Shown here piece by piece: positions 25,299 through 34,187 of a stretch of DNA of 64,000 nucleotides. The DNA lies in the NCBI RefSeq assembly GCF_900116645.1, contig NZ_FPBO01000002.1, forward strand, positions 1 through 64,000. Reading direction: 5' to 3'. Every line of letters begins with the position of its first letter. Position 1 is the first letter of the stretch. The position numbers were made by a program, and so were the translations under genes. The notes under the pieces are model-generated. The model was given only the letters and a program-made list of their open reading frames with translations. It searched no databases and was not told the DNA's origin. This DNA comes from Pseudoduganella namucuonensis. GTDB taxonomy: Bacteria; Pseudomonadota; Gammaproteobacteria; Burkholderiales; Burkholderiaceae_D.

Positions 25299-26999
25299 TC
25301 ACTTTTTCAGCAGGGCGTTCGCCGTCGGGAACGACGGCCGGATATCGTTCGGCACCGTCTTCATCCTGTCCAGCGCCTTTTGCACGTCGGGACGGATGAC
25401 CACGTATTTCGCCATCATCTCCTTGGCGCGCGCGTAGTCGCCGGTCGCCTCGATGGTGAGGAATTCGCGGTCCAGGTCCAGCACCGCCTGCTTGATCTTC
25501 TTGAAGTCGACCGAGAAGACGCCGTCGCCGTGCGACACGAAGCCGCCCTTGTCCAGCAGGTAGTTGACCTGGATCGCCATGCCGCGCGCGTGCGAGTCGG
25601 CGAGGCCGAAATGCAGCGTGCGGAAGGCCGACGCCAGGAAGGTGGTGTGCAGCTTGCGCTCGGCCGCCTCGCCCCGCCCCAGCGTGGTGTCCAGCTGGCC
25701 CTTGTCCATCATGTGCATCAGCGCGTACAGGCCGGTGACGTCGGCCTTGGCCTCCTCGATGGTGGAATAGGCCTCCTTCAGGTCCTGGCGCGGCGTGGAC
25801 GGCTGGCCGTTCACGGTGGTCCGGTGCGGGCCCAGCCCGTGCATGATTTCATGCGCGAGGATGTGGGTGAAGAAGGAATCGAAATCCACGTCCTTCTGGT
25901 CGGCCGGGCGCAGCACCAGTTTCGAGATCGGCGTCAGCGTGGCCTTGAACTTCTCCTCCTGGATATTCTTCAGCATCACGCGCTTGGAGCCGCGCTGGCC
26001 GATGATGCGCTCGTCGTTCGGCAGGTTGTAGGCGGCGGTCTGCACGCCCATGTTGCCGTCGCCCGCGCCGTACACCTGGTTCACCACCACCATGGGCGCG
26101 AGCGCGCCGACCTTGGGGTTGCGGTATTGCGGGTCCAGCGGCAGGTTGTCCTCCAGCTCCTGCATGTGGCGCGCGAAGAAGTCCAGCTTCTCGGTCTCCT
26201 TCCGGTCGCGGATGCTGACGTAGGCCTCGAAGGCGGCCTTGTAGCCGAACAGCTCGTCGTTGTAGGTCTCGTAGGGGCCGATGGTGACGTCGACCGGCGA
26301 GTCCAGGTCCATCCACGCGAAGTCGGAGGCGAGGTAGTCGTTGGACAGGAAGGCTTCCGCGCGCAGCGTCAGGAATTTGCGCAGCGACGCGTTGTCGGTG
26401 GCGGCGGCGGCCTGCTTCAGCAGCGCGGACAGCTTTCGCAGCTCGGGCTTGTATTCGTCCGCGTACTTCACGGTCTTGAACTTGCCGGGACCGTCGGCGC
26501 GGATGGTGGTGAAGAACCATTGCGCCTGTTCCCGGTCCGCCTTGGGCAGGCCGTTCATCCACGCCTCCAGTTCCGCCTTGGTGGCGCCGGCGGGATAGAA
26601 GTTGGCGCCCTCTGGCTTCCTGGCGGGGATGTCCAGGCCCGCGTGGCCGGCCGGCAGGAAGGAGGTGTTGCCGTCCAAAATGGACCACGGCCCCTTGTTC
26701 AGCCAGAAGTAGTCCAGCCGCGCCTTGCCCAGCGGCGTGGCGTCCTTCCTCAGCGCCGCCCACAGCGCCTCGTTGCCCTGCCAGCGCTGGCGCAGTTGCA
26801 GCACGTCGATCACCTTGGCCGCCTCGATCAGCTTGGCGATGGCGCGCCTGTCGCCGGCGCTCAGGCCGGACACGTCGGCCTTCAGCGCGACCGGCGCGTA
26901 GCGCGCGGCCATCTTGTTCAATTCGTCGACGCCGGCGGGGGCCGCGGTGGCGGCGCCGCCGGCGACGGCCAGCGCCAGGGGAATCAGGATGTTTTTCAT
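25299..26999 (-). CDS. M49-like (dipeptidyl-peptidase III family) zinc metallopeptidase, exported
   Basis: The 566-residue protein has a signal peptide ([18 protein letters not shown]). The zinc site is [12 protein letters not shown] (His 383, Glu 384, His 387) with the third ligand in [19 protein letters not shown] (around Glu 415/416). Eukaryotic DPP III has HELLGH with one extra residue; this bacterial branch has the shorter HExxH followed by GLGPH. The family removes dipeptides from the N-terminus of small peptides. It is encoded alone, ending 127 bases before the chemoreceptor start. Together with the S9 peptidase it points to peptide processing in the periplasm, which is inference. Confidence 0.85.
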   Translation of the reverse strand: MKNILIPLALAVAGGAATAAPAGVDELNKMAARYAPVALKADVSGLSAGDRRAIAKLIEAAKVIDVLQLRQRWQGNEALWAALRKDATPLGKARLDYFWLNKGPWSILDGNTSFLPAGHAGLDIPARKPEGANFYPAGATKAELEAWMNGLPKADREQAQWFFTTIRADGPGKFKTVKYADEYKPELRKLSALLKQAAAATDNASLRKFLTLRAEAFLSNDYLASDFAWMDLDSPVDVTIGPYETYNDELFGYKAAFEAYVSIRDRKETEKLDFFARHMQELEDNLPLDPQYRNPKVGALAPMVVVNQVYGAGDGNMGVQTAAYNLPNDERIIGQRGSKRVMLKNIQEEKFKATLTPISKLVLRPADQKDVDFDSFFTHILAHEIMHGLGPHRTTVNGQPSTPRQDLKEAYSTIEEAKADVTGLYALMHMMDKGQLDTTLGRGEAAERKLHTTFLASAFRTLHFGLADSHARGMAIQVNYLLDKGGFVSHGDGVFSVDFKKIKQAVLDLDREFLTIEATGDYARAKEMMAKYVVIRPDVQKALDRMKTVPNDIRPSFPTANALLKK

Positions 27000-27060
27000 G
27001 GGACCATTTTCAAGCTTCGGTGTCCCATTGTAATGACTCCCGCCGCGCCGGCCGGACTTC

Positions 27061-27660
27061 TCACCAGACTTTGTACACCTGCCCCGTCTGCGCGCCCTCC
27101 ACGCTGCGGCTGTAGGCCAGGGCCACGCGGCTGGCTGGCACGGTTTCGAAGCCGCGGAAATACGGGCCGTACGCGTCGACCGACTCGTCCAGCAGCGTGG
27201 GGCTGACGACGTTGATGCGGATGCCGCGCGGCAGTTCGATGGCCGCGCCGCGCGCGAAGCCCTCGACGGCGGAGTTGGTCAGGCTGGCGCCGGCGCCGTT
27301 GCGGATCGGCTGCTCGGCCACGATGCCGCTGGTGAGGGTGATGGAACCGCCGTCGTTCAGCAGGTGCTGGGCGACCAGGGCCACGTTCACCTGTCCCATC
27401 AACTTGCTGTCCAGGCCCACGCGGAACTGCTCGGGCGTGAACTCGGCCAGCGGCGCGAAGGCCAGCGCGCCTGCCGTCACGACCACGGCGTCCGCCTTGC
27501 CGATCTTGCCGAACAGGGCTCGCACCTGCGCGACGTCCGTGATGTCGGCCTGGTATTGGCCGCTGTTGCTGCCCACGGTGACCACTTCGTGGCGCAGGCC
27601 GAGTTGCTCCACCACTGCCTTGCCGATGGTGCCGCTGCCGCCGATGACGATGACTTTCAT
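27061..27660 (-). CDS. Short-chain dehydrogenase-like protein lacking the YxxxK pair
   Basis: The 199-residue protein has the Rossmann signature VIVIGGSGTIGKAVVEQL and the SDR core pieces VVVTAGALAFAPLAE and GGSITLTSGIVAE. In the segment aligned with the catalytic Tyr-x-x-x-Lys it reads GASLTNSAVEGFARGAAIELP, so neither Tyr nor Lys is present. This matches a known compact SDR subgroup of about 200 residues with the same change. It may use another catalytic base or only bind NAD(P). The gene is divergent from a LysR regulator with about 105 bases between, the usual arrangement for a regulator and its target. Confidence 0.85.
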   Translation of the reverse strand: MKVIVIGGSGTIGKAVVEQLGLRHEVVTVGSNSGQYQADITDVAQVRALFGKIGKADAVVVTAGALAFAPLAEFTPEQFRVGLDSKLMGQVNVALVAQHLLNDGGSITLTSGIVAEQPIRNGAGASLTNSAVEGFARGAAIELPRGIRINVVSPTLLDESVDAYGPYFRGFETVPASRVALAYSRSVEGAQTGQVYKVW

Positions 27661-27766
27661 GCCGTTCTCCTATGTGTTGGGTGAGTGGAGACAGTATGGC
27701 TTCCATCGCCACAGGAATAAATGAGCTAACATGAACAACATTACCAACCACTGGTTTGCAATCGAC

Positions 27767-28735
27767 ATGGATAAATTGCGCAGCATGGAGGTGTTCGTCG
27801 CGGCGGTGGACGCCGGCAGTTTCACGGCGGCGGCGGCGCGGTTCCGGATGTCGCCCGTCATGGTGGGCAAGCACATCGCCCAGCTGGAAAGCACGCTGGG
27901 CGCGCGCCTGCTGGCGCGCACCACGCGGCGCCAGGGCCTGACCGAGATCGGCCAGCAATACGTGGAGCAATGCCGCGCCATCCTGGCCCAGATCGTGGCT
28001 GCGGAGACGGGCGCCGAAGCCATGCGCGCCGGCCCGCGCGGCCGCCTGAAGATCACCGCGCCGGTGTCCTTCGGCTCCGAATGGGTGGGGCCGGCCATGA
28101 CCGACTACCTGACGCTGCATCCGGAAGTGAGCCTGGACCTGAACCTGAACGACCGCATGGTGGACCTGGTGGACGAGGGCTACGACGCGGCCATCCGCAT
28201 CGGCGACCTGGAGGACTCCAGCATGGTGGCGCGCGCCCTGTTCCCGTACGCGATGGTGATTTGCGCCTCGCCGGACTACCTGGCGCGGCGCGGCACGCCG
28301 CGCACGCCGGCCGACCTGGCGGGACACGAGTGCCTGGACTTCATGCACTGGCCGCACAGCGTGCGCTGGCGGCTGAGGGGCGCGCAGGGCGTCAACGGCG
28401 TTCCGCCCAGCCGCTTCCGCGCCAACAACGGGCAGGCGCTGCGCATGGCGGCGCTGCGGGGATTCGGCATCGTGATGCAGGCCGAGGTGTTGCTGGCGCA
28501 GGACATCGCGGCCGGACGCCTGGCGCCGATACTGGCCGAGCACCTGCCGGCGGCGCGGCCCATGCACCTGGTCTACCCGCGCGACCGGCAGGCCACGCCC
28601 AAGCTGACCACCTTCGTCGACTTCATGCTGGAGCGCTTCGGCCCCGCCGCCCGGCTGCCGTGGGCTGGCGAGCCGAGCCCCATTTGGGGCCATGGCGGGG
28701 GCGCCGAGCCCCCAAATGGGGCTCAGCTCGCTTGA
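27767..28735 (+). CDS. LysR-family transcriptional regulator
   Basis: The regulator begins MDKLRSMEVFVAAVDAGSFT, with a winged helix-turn-helix in residues about 1-60 (AAARFRMSPVMVGKHIAQLE) and a LysR substrate-binding domain after residue 90 (LKITAPVSFGSEWVGPAM, DLNLNDRMVDLVDEGYDAAIRIG). ATG 27767 fits the family start better than ATG 27731 upstream. It probably controls the divergent SDR-like gene. The last about 20 codons are unusual: they are formed by a palindromic repeat (28675-28724), so the C-terminal tail PSPIWGHGGGAEPPNGAQLA is not typical LysR sequence. Confidence 0.88.
   Translation: MDKLRSMEVFVAAVDAGSFTAAAARFRMSPVMVGKHIAQLESTLGARLLARTTRRQGLTEIGQQYVEQCRAILAQIVAAETGAEAMRAGPRGRLKITAPVSFGSEWVGPAMTDYLTLHPEVSLDLNLNDRMVDLVDEGYDAAIRIGDLEDSSMVARALFPYAMVICASPDYLARRGTPRTPADLAGHECLDFMHWPHSVRWRLRGAQGVNGVPPSRFRANNGQALRMAALRGFGIVMQAEVLLAQDIAAGRLAPILAEHLPAARPMHLVYPRDRQATPKLTTFVDFMLERFGPAARLPWAGEPSPIWGHGGGAEPPNGAQLA
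28675..28724. repeat. Palindromic repeat inside the 3' end of the LysR gene
   Basis: GAGCCCCATTTGGGG (28675-28689) and its exact reverse complement (28710-28724) surround a 20-base middle. The repeat is read as the C-terminal end of the LysR protein and lies 20 bases before the stop of the converging efflux gene. No T-run follows, so it resembles a dispersed repeat more than a terminator. Confidence 0.8.
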
Positions 28736-28743
28736 TGGCTGGC

Positions 28744-30198
28744 CTAGTGGCCGGCCTGCGCGACGGTCGCCAGCGCGCCTTGCGGCTGCCAGCCGGCGCC
28801 GAGGGCGCGGGCCACGGCCACCGTCGCCAGCAGGCGCTGGGTGTTGATCTGCGCCGCCGCGCGGTCCGCCGCCAGCGCGCTGCGCTGGGCGTCCGTCACG
28901 TCCAGGTAGGTCGAGATGCCGCGCTCGTAGCGCGCCCGCGCCACCAGGTAGGCGCGCGCCGCCGCCTCGCGCGATTGCGATTGCACCTGTTCCTGCCTGC
29001 GCTTTTGCTGCACGTCCGACAGCGCGTCCTCCACCTCCCGCAGCGCGGTCAGCAGCCTGCCCTCGTGCGCCGCCACCGCCTCCTCGTAGCGCGACTTGGC
29101 CAGCGCCAGGTTGGCGCGGTTGCGGCCGCCGTCGAAGATGGGCAGCGACAGGGCCAGCGGCCCCACGCTGAACTGGCGCGAGCCGCCCTTGACGATCTCG
29201 CTCAGGCTCTCGGAGGCGAAGCCGAAATTGCCCGTCAGGCTGAGCGAGGGATAGAACGCGCCCTCGGCCACGCCGATCTGCGCGTTGGCGGCGCGCAGCG
29301 TGGCGACGCTGGCGGCCAGGTCGGGCCGCTGCGACAGCAGGCTGGCCGGCAGGCCGACCGGGATCGCCGGCGGCGGCGGCAACGCGGCGGCGCCGGCCGC
29401 CGGCAGCCGCAGCGCCGACGGCGAGGCGCCCGTCAGCGTGGCCAGGCCGTGCTCCAGCGCGTTGCGCTGGCGTTGCACCTCCTCCAGGTCCGCCTCGGCG
29501 TTGGCGCGCTCGATGCGGGCGCGCGAGGTGTCCAGCTCGTTCGACAGGCCGGCGTTGAAGCGGGCGTTGACCAGTTCCTCCGTCTCGCGGCGCGTGTCGA
29601 GCGCGCCGTTCAGGATGGCGATCTCGGTGTCCAGCCCGCGCAGCTGCCAATAGGTGGTGGCCACCTGCGCCGACAACACCAGCAGCACGCCGTCGCGGTC
29701 CGCCTCGGCGGCCAGCGCCTGCGCGTCGGCCGCCTCCACGGCGCGCCGCACGCGCCCCAGCAGGTCGATCTCGTAGGACATCGACGCGCCCAGCGTGTAG
29801 TTGTCGCCGTGGATGGAGCGGTGGCCCAGCGCGATGCCCTGCGAGGTGTTGGCCGAGGTGCGCGAATTGCCGATCGACGCGCCGACGTTCAGCGACGGCG
29901 TGCGGCTGGCCTGCGCCAGGCCCAGTTGCGCCTGCGCCTGCACCAGCCGCTGCGCGGCCACCCTCACGTTCGGGTTGTCGCGCAGCGCGCTCTGTTCCAG
30001 GCGGTTCAGCGTGTCGTCGCCGTAGATGGTCCACCATTGCGCGGGCAGGCGCGCCTCGCCGGCCGGGCCGGACGCGTGCCGGAAGCCCGCGTCGGCGACG
30101 TTTTTCGGGGCCGTGAAATCCGAGCCCACCGTGGCGCAGCCCGCCATGGCCAGGCCGACGGCCGCGGCCAGTGTCATGCGTTTGAACGTGGTAAACAT
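28744..30198 (-). CDS. Outer-membrane efflux lipoprotein (TolC/NodT family)
   Basis: The 484-residue protein has a lipoprotein signal peptide ending LAMAGCATVG, so Cys is lipidated and the protein is anchored in the outer membrane. Two outer-membrane-efflux domains follow, each with the long helical repeats of TolC (SYEIDLLGRVRRAVEAADAQ in the first, LSLPIFDGGRNRANLALAKS in the second). It provides the exit duct for the inner-membrane transporter and adaptor encoded just upstream. The frame is open much further upstream, but ATG 30198, preceded by AAAAGG, gives the correct lipoprotein leader. It is the last gene of the operon, 20 bases after the transporter stop. Confidence 0.9.
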   Translation of the reverse strand: MFTTFKRMTLAAAVGLAMAGCATVGSDFTAPKNVADAGFRHASGPAGEARLPAQWWTIYGDDTLNRLEQSALRDNPNVRVAAQRLVQAQAQLGLAQASRTPSLNVGASIGNSRTSANTSQGIALGHRSIHGDNYTLGASMSYEIDLLGRVRRAVEAADAQALAAEADRDGVLLVLSAQVATTYWQLRGLDTEIAILNGALDTRRETEELVNARFNAGLSNELDTSRARIERANAEADLEEVQRQRNALEHGLATLTGASPSALRLPAAGAAALPPPPAIPVGLPASLLSQRPDLAASVATLRAANAQIGVAEGAFYPSLSLTGNFGFASESLSEIVKGGSRQFSVGPLALSLPIFDGGRNRANLALAKSRYEEAVAAHEGRLLTALREVEDALSDVQQKRRQEQVQSQSREAAARAYLVARARYERGISTYLDVTDAQRSALAADRAAAQINTQRLLATVAVARALGAGWQPQGALATVAQAGH

Positions 30199-30218
30199 AT
30201 GGTTTATACCTTTTCTGG

Positions 30219-31841
30219 TTAGTGCGCGCCGGCGCCGCCGCTGGCCGGGGATTTGACCTTGTCGGACAGCCACAGCACCGCGATGCAGGCCAGCAGCACC
30301 GCGCTGACGATGAAGAAGCCGTCGTTGTAGGCCATCACATACGATTCGCGGCGCACGATGCCGTCGATCGCCTTGAGCGCCTGGTCGGCGGCCATGCCGG
30401 CCTCGTAGCCCTTGCCGACAAAGGCCTGCGTCAGCGCGGCGATGCGCTCCTGCGTGGCCGGGGCGAAGGAGTTGATCGCCTCGCCCAGCCGCGCCGAGTG
30501 GAAGTGCTCGCGCTGCGACAGCGTGGTGGCCAGCAGCGCGATGCCGATCGAGCCGCCCAGGTTGCGCGTCATGTTGAACAGGCTGGACGCCGACGGCATG
30601 TCCTTGGGCGCGATGCCCTGCATGGCGAAGTTCGACAAGGTGAGCATGATGAAGGGCTGGCCCAGCGCGCGCACCACCTGCGACCAGAGCAGTTGGTCGT
30701 AGCCGGTGGTGGCGTCCATGTAGGCGTTCATCAGGCAGGACACGCCGAACAGCAGCAGCCCGAACGAGCACAGGATGCGGTTGTCCACCTTGGACGACAG
30801 CTTGGCCACGAAGGGCATGATCATCAGCTGCGGCAGGCCGGCCCACATGATCACCTCGCCGATCTGCATCGGCGAGTAGCCAGCGATCTGGCCCAGGAAC
30901 AGCGGCAGCAGGAAGGACGAGCCGTACAGCGCCATGCCGAACACCGCCGACAGCGCGGTCGACACCAGGAAGTTGCGCTGCCCGTACAGGCGCAGGTTGA
31001 CGAAGGGCTCGGCGCGCGTGGCGCTGGTGACGACCCAGCCCAGCACGCCCACCAGCGACAGCGCTGCGAAGGCGATGATGAAGCCGGACTCGAACCAGTC
31101 CTTGCTGTTGCCCTCCTCCAGGAAGATGGTCAGGCAGCCCAGGCCCAGCGCCATGAAGGCGATGCCTGTCCAGTCCGCGTTGCGCAGCAGCTTGAGCTGG
31201 GTCTTCTCGGCGTCCAGGCCGTAGGCGATGCCGCCGATCAGCAGCAGGCCGGGCACCCAGTTGATGTAGAAGATGGACGGCCAGCCATACAGCTCGCTCA
31301 GGTAGCCGCCCAGGGTCGGCCCCATGGACGGCGCCAGCGTGGCGGTCAGCCCGAACAGCGCCATGCCGATCGCGCGCTTGGACGGCGGCAGCTTGGCCAT
31401 CACCAGCGTCATCGCCATCGGGATCAGCGCGCCGCCGGTGAAGCCCTGCATCATGCGGAACACGATCATGCTTTCCAGGTTCCAGGCCGCGCCGCACAGG
31501 GTGGAGAACAGCAGGAACAGCGCGGTGGTGCCCATCATGTAGGTGCGCGCGCCGAACACGCGCATGAACAGCGCGGTCAGCGGGATCACGACGATCTCCG
31601 CCACCAGGTAGGCGGTGGAGATCCACGAGCCCTCCTCCTGCGTGGCCGACAGGCTGCCCAGGATGTCCTTCAGCGAGGCGTTGGTGATCTGGATGTCCAG
31701 CACCGCCATGAAGGCGCCCAGCATGCCGGCGGCCACCGCGACCTTGGTGCGGCCGCTGACCTTGTCGCCGTCTTGCGGCAGCGCGGGCGCGGCGGGCGAG
31801 GTGATGGCGCCGCCCGGCGGATTGAGAGTGGTGCCGCTCAT
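30219..31841 (-). CDS. EmrB/QacA-family multidrug efflux transporter (DHA2, 14 TMS)
   Basis: The 540-residue inner-membrane antiporter belongs to the 14-helix DHA2 group of the major facilitator superfamily. It shows motif D1-like LDIQITNASLKDILGSLSAT in helix 1, STAYLVAEIVVIPLTALFMRVFGAR (helix 2 and motif A), and motif C-like GPTLGGYLSELYGWPSIFYINW in helix 5. It exports hydrophobic drugs or metabolites in exchange for protons through the adaptor and outer-membrane duct encoded on either side. The adaptor gene ends 9 bases upstream, so they are one operon. Substrates cannot be deduced from the sequence. Confidence 0.92.
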   Translation of the reverse strand: MSGTTLNPPGGAITSPAAPALPQDGDKVSGRTKVAVAAGMLGAFMAVLDIQITNASLKDILGSLSATQEEGSWISTAYLVAEIVVIPLTALFMRVFGARTYMMGTTALFLLFSTLCGAAWNLESMIVFRMMQGFTGGALIPMAMTLVMAKLPPSKRAIGMALFGLTATLAPSMGPTLGGYLSELYGWPSIFYINWVPGLLLIGGIAYGLDAEKTQLKLLRNADWTGIAFMALGLGCLTIFLEEGNSKDWFESGFIIAFAALSLVGVLGWVVTSATRAEPFVNLRLYGQRNFLVSTALSAVFGMALYGSSFLLPLFLGQIAGYSPMQIGEVIMWAGLPQLMIMPFVAKLSSKVDNRILCSFGLLLFGVSCLMNAYMDATTGYDQLLWSQVVRALGQPFIMLTLSNFAMQGIAPKDMPSASSLFNMTRNLGGSIGIALLATTLSQREHFHSARLGEAINSFAPATQERIAALTQAFVGKGYEAGMAADQALKAIDGIVRRESYVMAYNDGFFIVSAVLLACIAVLWLSDKVKSPASGGAGAH

Positions 31842-31850
31842 GGCCGCCCC

Positions 31851-33017
31851 TTAGTGCGCGGCGGCGCCGTCGTTCTTCAGCGAGACCTCGGCGATCACGG
31901 ACATGCCGGGCACCAGGCGGCCGTCGAGCGCCTTCAGGTCCTCCGGCTTGAGCGTGATCTTGACGGGCACGCGCTGGACGATCTTGGTGAAGTTGCCGGT
32001 GGCGTTGTCGGCCGGCAGCAGCGCGAACTGGGCGCCGGAGGCGGGCGAGAAGCTGTCCACGCGGCCGATCAGCTCCCGGCCGGGAACGGCGTCCACGCTC
32101 AGGTGCACCGGCTGGCCCACCTTCAGTTCGGCCAACTGGGTTTCCTTGAAGTTGGCGGTGACCCAGACGTTGTCCTGCACGATGGCGGTCAGCTGCTGGC
32201 CGGGCTGCACGCGCTGGCCCACTTCCAGCGCGCGCTTGCCGATGCGGCCGGACACCGGCGCCACGATGCGGTTGTAGGCCAGCTGCTGGCGCGCGTCCTT
32301 GAGCTGCACGCGCAGCACGTTGGCCTGCGCCTTCAGCACCTCGCGCGCGGCGGTGGCCGCGCCGATCTGCGCCCGGGCGGCGGTGGCGCCGTCCTTGCGC
32401 GCGGCCAGGTCGGCGGTGGCGCCGGCGCGGGCCGCGTTGGCCGCGTCCAGCTCCGCCTTCGACACGGCCTTCATCTGGCTGTTGTACAACTGGCCATAGC
32501 GCTCGGCGTCCTGCCTGGCGCGCAGCAGCAACGCGTCCGACTGGGCCACCTGCGCGGCGGCGGCGCCGGCCTGGGCCCGCACCTGCGCGATCTGCGCGTC
32601 GGCCTGCAGCACTTGCTGCTCGGCGGTGGCGATCTGCGCCTCGATCTGCTCGACCTTCACCTGCTGGTCGAACGGGTCCAGTTCGGCGATCACGTCGCCC
32701 TGTTTGACCAGCTGGTTGTCCTCGATCAGCACCTTGCCCACCACGCCGGCGATGCGGGCCGACACCGGATGCACATGGCCGGCCACGAAGGCGTTCTCGG
32801 TCTCGACGAAATAATGGCCGCGGTACCACATGCGGCCGCCGGCGGTCAGCGCGGCCAGCGCGATCAGGCCGGCGACGACGAGCACGCGGCGGTTGCCGGG
32901 CGGGGCGGCCGCCGGCGCGGCCGGTGCGGCGGCTTGTGGCTGCGCGGCGGCTGGCGGGACGGCCGGAGGGACTGCGCTAAGCACTTTTTGCTCTGCTTGG
33001 TTGTGCTGGGTGGGCAT
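31851..33017 (-). CDS. HlyD/EmrA-family membrane-fusion adaptor
   Basis: The 388-residue adaptor has an N-terminal cytoplasmic tail, a Pro/Ala-rich region, one membrane helix (VLVVAGLIALAALTAGGRMWY at about 47-67) and then the split biotinyl-lipoyl and beta-barrel domains around a long alpha-helical hairpin. Conserved features are VSARIAGVVGKVLIEDNQ and RIVAPVSGRIGKRALEVGQ, with heptad-rich helices between. It bridges the DHA2 pump and the TolC-type duct in the periplasm. ATG 33017 is preferred because GGAG is 8 bases upstream. It is the first gene of the efflux operon and divergent from the TetR gene. Confidence 0.92.
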   Translation of the reverse strand: MPTQHNQAEQKVLSAVPPAVPPAAAQPQAAAPAAPAAAPPGNRRVLVVAGLIALAALTAGGRMWYRGHYFVETENAFVAGHVHPVSARIAGVVGKVLIEDNQLVKQGDVIAELDPFDQQVKVEQIEAQIATAEQQVLQADAQIAQVRAQAGAAAAQVAQSDALLLRARQDAERYGQLYNSQMKAVSKAELDAANAARAGATADLAARKDGATAARAQIGAATAAREVLKAQANVLRVQLKDARQQLAYNRIVAPVSGRIGKRALEVGQRVQPGQQLTAIVQDNVWVTANFKETQLAELKVGQPVHLSVDAVPGRELIGRVDSFSPASGAQFALLPADNATGNFTKIVQRVPVKITLKPEDLKALDGRLVPGMSVIAEVSLKNDGAAAH

Positions 33018-33080
33018 GCGGCGCTCCAATTAATGAAATGGGATAGGAGCATTATTCGACAAAGACTTCGGCAAGTCAAG

Positions 33081-33099
33081 AAATGAAACGAGTTCATTT
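33081..33099. promoter_or_regulatory. Candidate TetR operator between efflux operon and its regulator
   Basis: AAATGAA (33081-33087) and TTCATTT (33093-33099) are perfect inverted repeats with a 5-base centre. A second ATTTC half-like motif follows, and GAAATGG lies near 33036. The site is between the adaptor start (33017) and the TetR start (33159), where the divergent promoters must be. Confidence 0.6.
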
Positions 33100-33158
33100 C
33101 ATTTCTAGCCCCGGCGCCGGTTCTGCTAAGATGGCGGCTGGAACCCACCCTCATCGCC

Positions 33159-33863
33159 ATGTCACGACTCCGCCAAAACACCCCCTCCCCGTCCGAGCAG
33201 GCCGCGCCGCCGGACTGCGCCTTCGCCCCCCCGTGCCCGAAGGCGCCGGGGCGGCCGCGCGCCGCCGACGCCGAGGCGCGCGTCCAGGACTTGGTCGAAA
33301 CGGCGCGCCGGCTGTTCCTGAGCAAGGGCTACAGCAAGGTCAGCCTGGAAATGATCGCCAAGGAGGCCAGGGTGGCGGTGCGCACCATCTATGTGAAATT
33401 CGGCGGCAAGGCCGGGCTGTTCACGGCCGTCATCGGCGCCGGGCGGCAGAGCTTCTTCGCCAACATGGACGACCTGGACACGACCCGGCGCCCGCTGCGC
33501 GAGCTGCTGCTCGAATTCGGCGGGCGCTTCATGGCCCTGGTCAATTCCCCGACCGTGATCGCGCTGCACCGCATGGTGATCGCCGAGACGCACAGCAATC
33601 CGGAACTGGCCGCCGCGTTCTACGAGGTCGGCCCCAAGCAGACCCGCGACATCCTGATGCGTTTCTTCTCGCGGCCCGACGTGCGCCAGCGCCTGCGCGA
33701 GGACATGGGGGCGGAGGCGCTGGCCGTGCACCTGCTGAACTGCATCATGGGCGACCAGCTCAAGCGCTACCTGTTCGTGCTGCCGCCCATGAGCGAGACG
33801 GAGGCCCGGCAACAGGTGCGCGAAGGGGTGGACCTGTTCCTGGGCGGCGCCCTGCGCCCGTGA
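33159..33863 (+). CDS. TetR-family transcriptional regulator of the efflux operon
   Basis: The 234-residue repressor has a TetR helix-turn-helix at about residues 42-88 (ARRLFLSKGYSKVSLEMIAK then VAVRTIYVKFGGKAGLFTAV) and a helical ligand-binding domain of the AefR-like type with C-terminal KRYLFVLPPMSETEARQQV. The first about 40 residues are a Pro/Ala-rich extension not usual in the family, so a later start is possible, though ATG 33159 is the only clear one. It is divergent from the EmrA-like gene across an intergenic region with an inverted repeat. It most likely represses the efflux operon until a drug-like ligand binds (family knowledge and context). Confidence 0.88.
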   Translation: MSRLRQNTPSPSEQAAPPDCAFAPPCPKAPGRPRAADAEARVQDLVETARRLFLSKGYSKVSLEMIAKEARVAVRTIYVKFGGKAGLFTAVIGAGRQSFFANMDDLDTTRRPLRELLLEFGGRFMALVNSPTVIALHRMVIAETHSNPELAAAFYEVGPKQTRDILMRFFSRPDVRQRLREDMGAEALAVHLLNCIMGDQLKRYLFVLPPMSETEARQQVREGVDLFLGGALRP

Positions 33864-33949
33864 GGCGCAGTGGCGCGGCGGTATGTGCGCGAGCGCACTG
33901 AGCGAAGCTGGCCGCCGGCGCATCCTGTGTCTTTCAGACAGGAGGTTGT

Positions 33950-34132
33950 ATGAGCAAGGTCAATCGGCTCGAATGGAGCAGGCAAGTGGCCACGCTGAAC
34001 GAGCGTATCAGGGGATTCCAGGCCGATCCCAGCAAAGAGCGGCTGGAAGCCGCCATCGACGAATTGCGCGCCTACGCGGAGGCCGCGCGAGCGGGCGGCA
34101 TCGAGATCCCGACCCGCTTCACCGCGAACTGA
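33950..34132 (+). CDS. Small protein of unknown function (60 residues)
   Basis: The 60-residue product MSKVNRLEWSRQVATLNERI... is charged and helical with no signal peptide or membrane segment. It has an excellent ribosome binding site (AGGAGG, 6 bases before ATG) and is followed by a clear rho-independent terminator 20 bases after its stop, so it is a real transcribed gene. I do not recognise a family. Upstream are two small inverted repeats (GTGCGC-GA-GCGCAC near 33881 and TGTC-TTTCA-GACA near 33930). Confidence 0.65.
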   Translation: MSKVNRLEWSRQVATLNERIRGFQADPSKERLEAAIDELRAYAEAARAGGIEIPTRFTAN

Positions 34133-34152
34133 GCGCCGCGGCGCCGCCAACG

Positions 34153-34178
34153 AACCGGGATGCCTCCCGGTTTTTTTT
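34153..34178 (+). terminator. Rho-independent terminator of the 60-residue protein gene
   Basis: AACCGGGA (34153-34160), a 4-base loop and TCCCGGTT (34165-34172) form an 8-base-pair stem followed by a T-run. Confidence 0.9.
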
Positions 34179-34187
34179 CATCAAAGC

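Noticed and set aside
26996..30037. Minus-strand open frame over 1000 codons across SDR, LysR and efflux genes
   Set aside because: It covers genes on both strands and lacks domain features; it is a composition artefact of high GC.
28744..32829. A single fused efflux polypeptide (reading frame open from the outer-membrane gene through the pump and adaptor genes)
   Set aside because: The same frame stays open upstream only by composition. The pump and adaptor lie in other frames and the lipoprotein start at 30198 has its own ribosome binding site.
30222..33086. Plus-strand open frame antisense to the efflux operon
   Set aside because: It is an antisense shadow; the minus-strand pump and adaptor are strongly supported.
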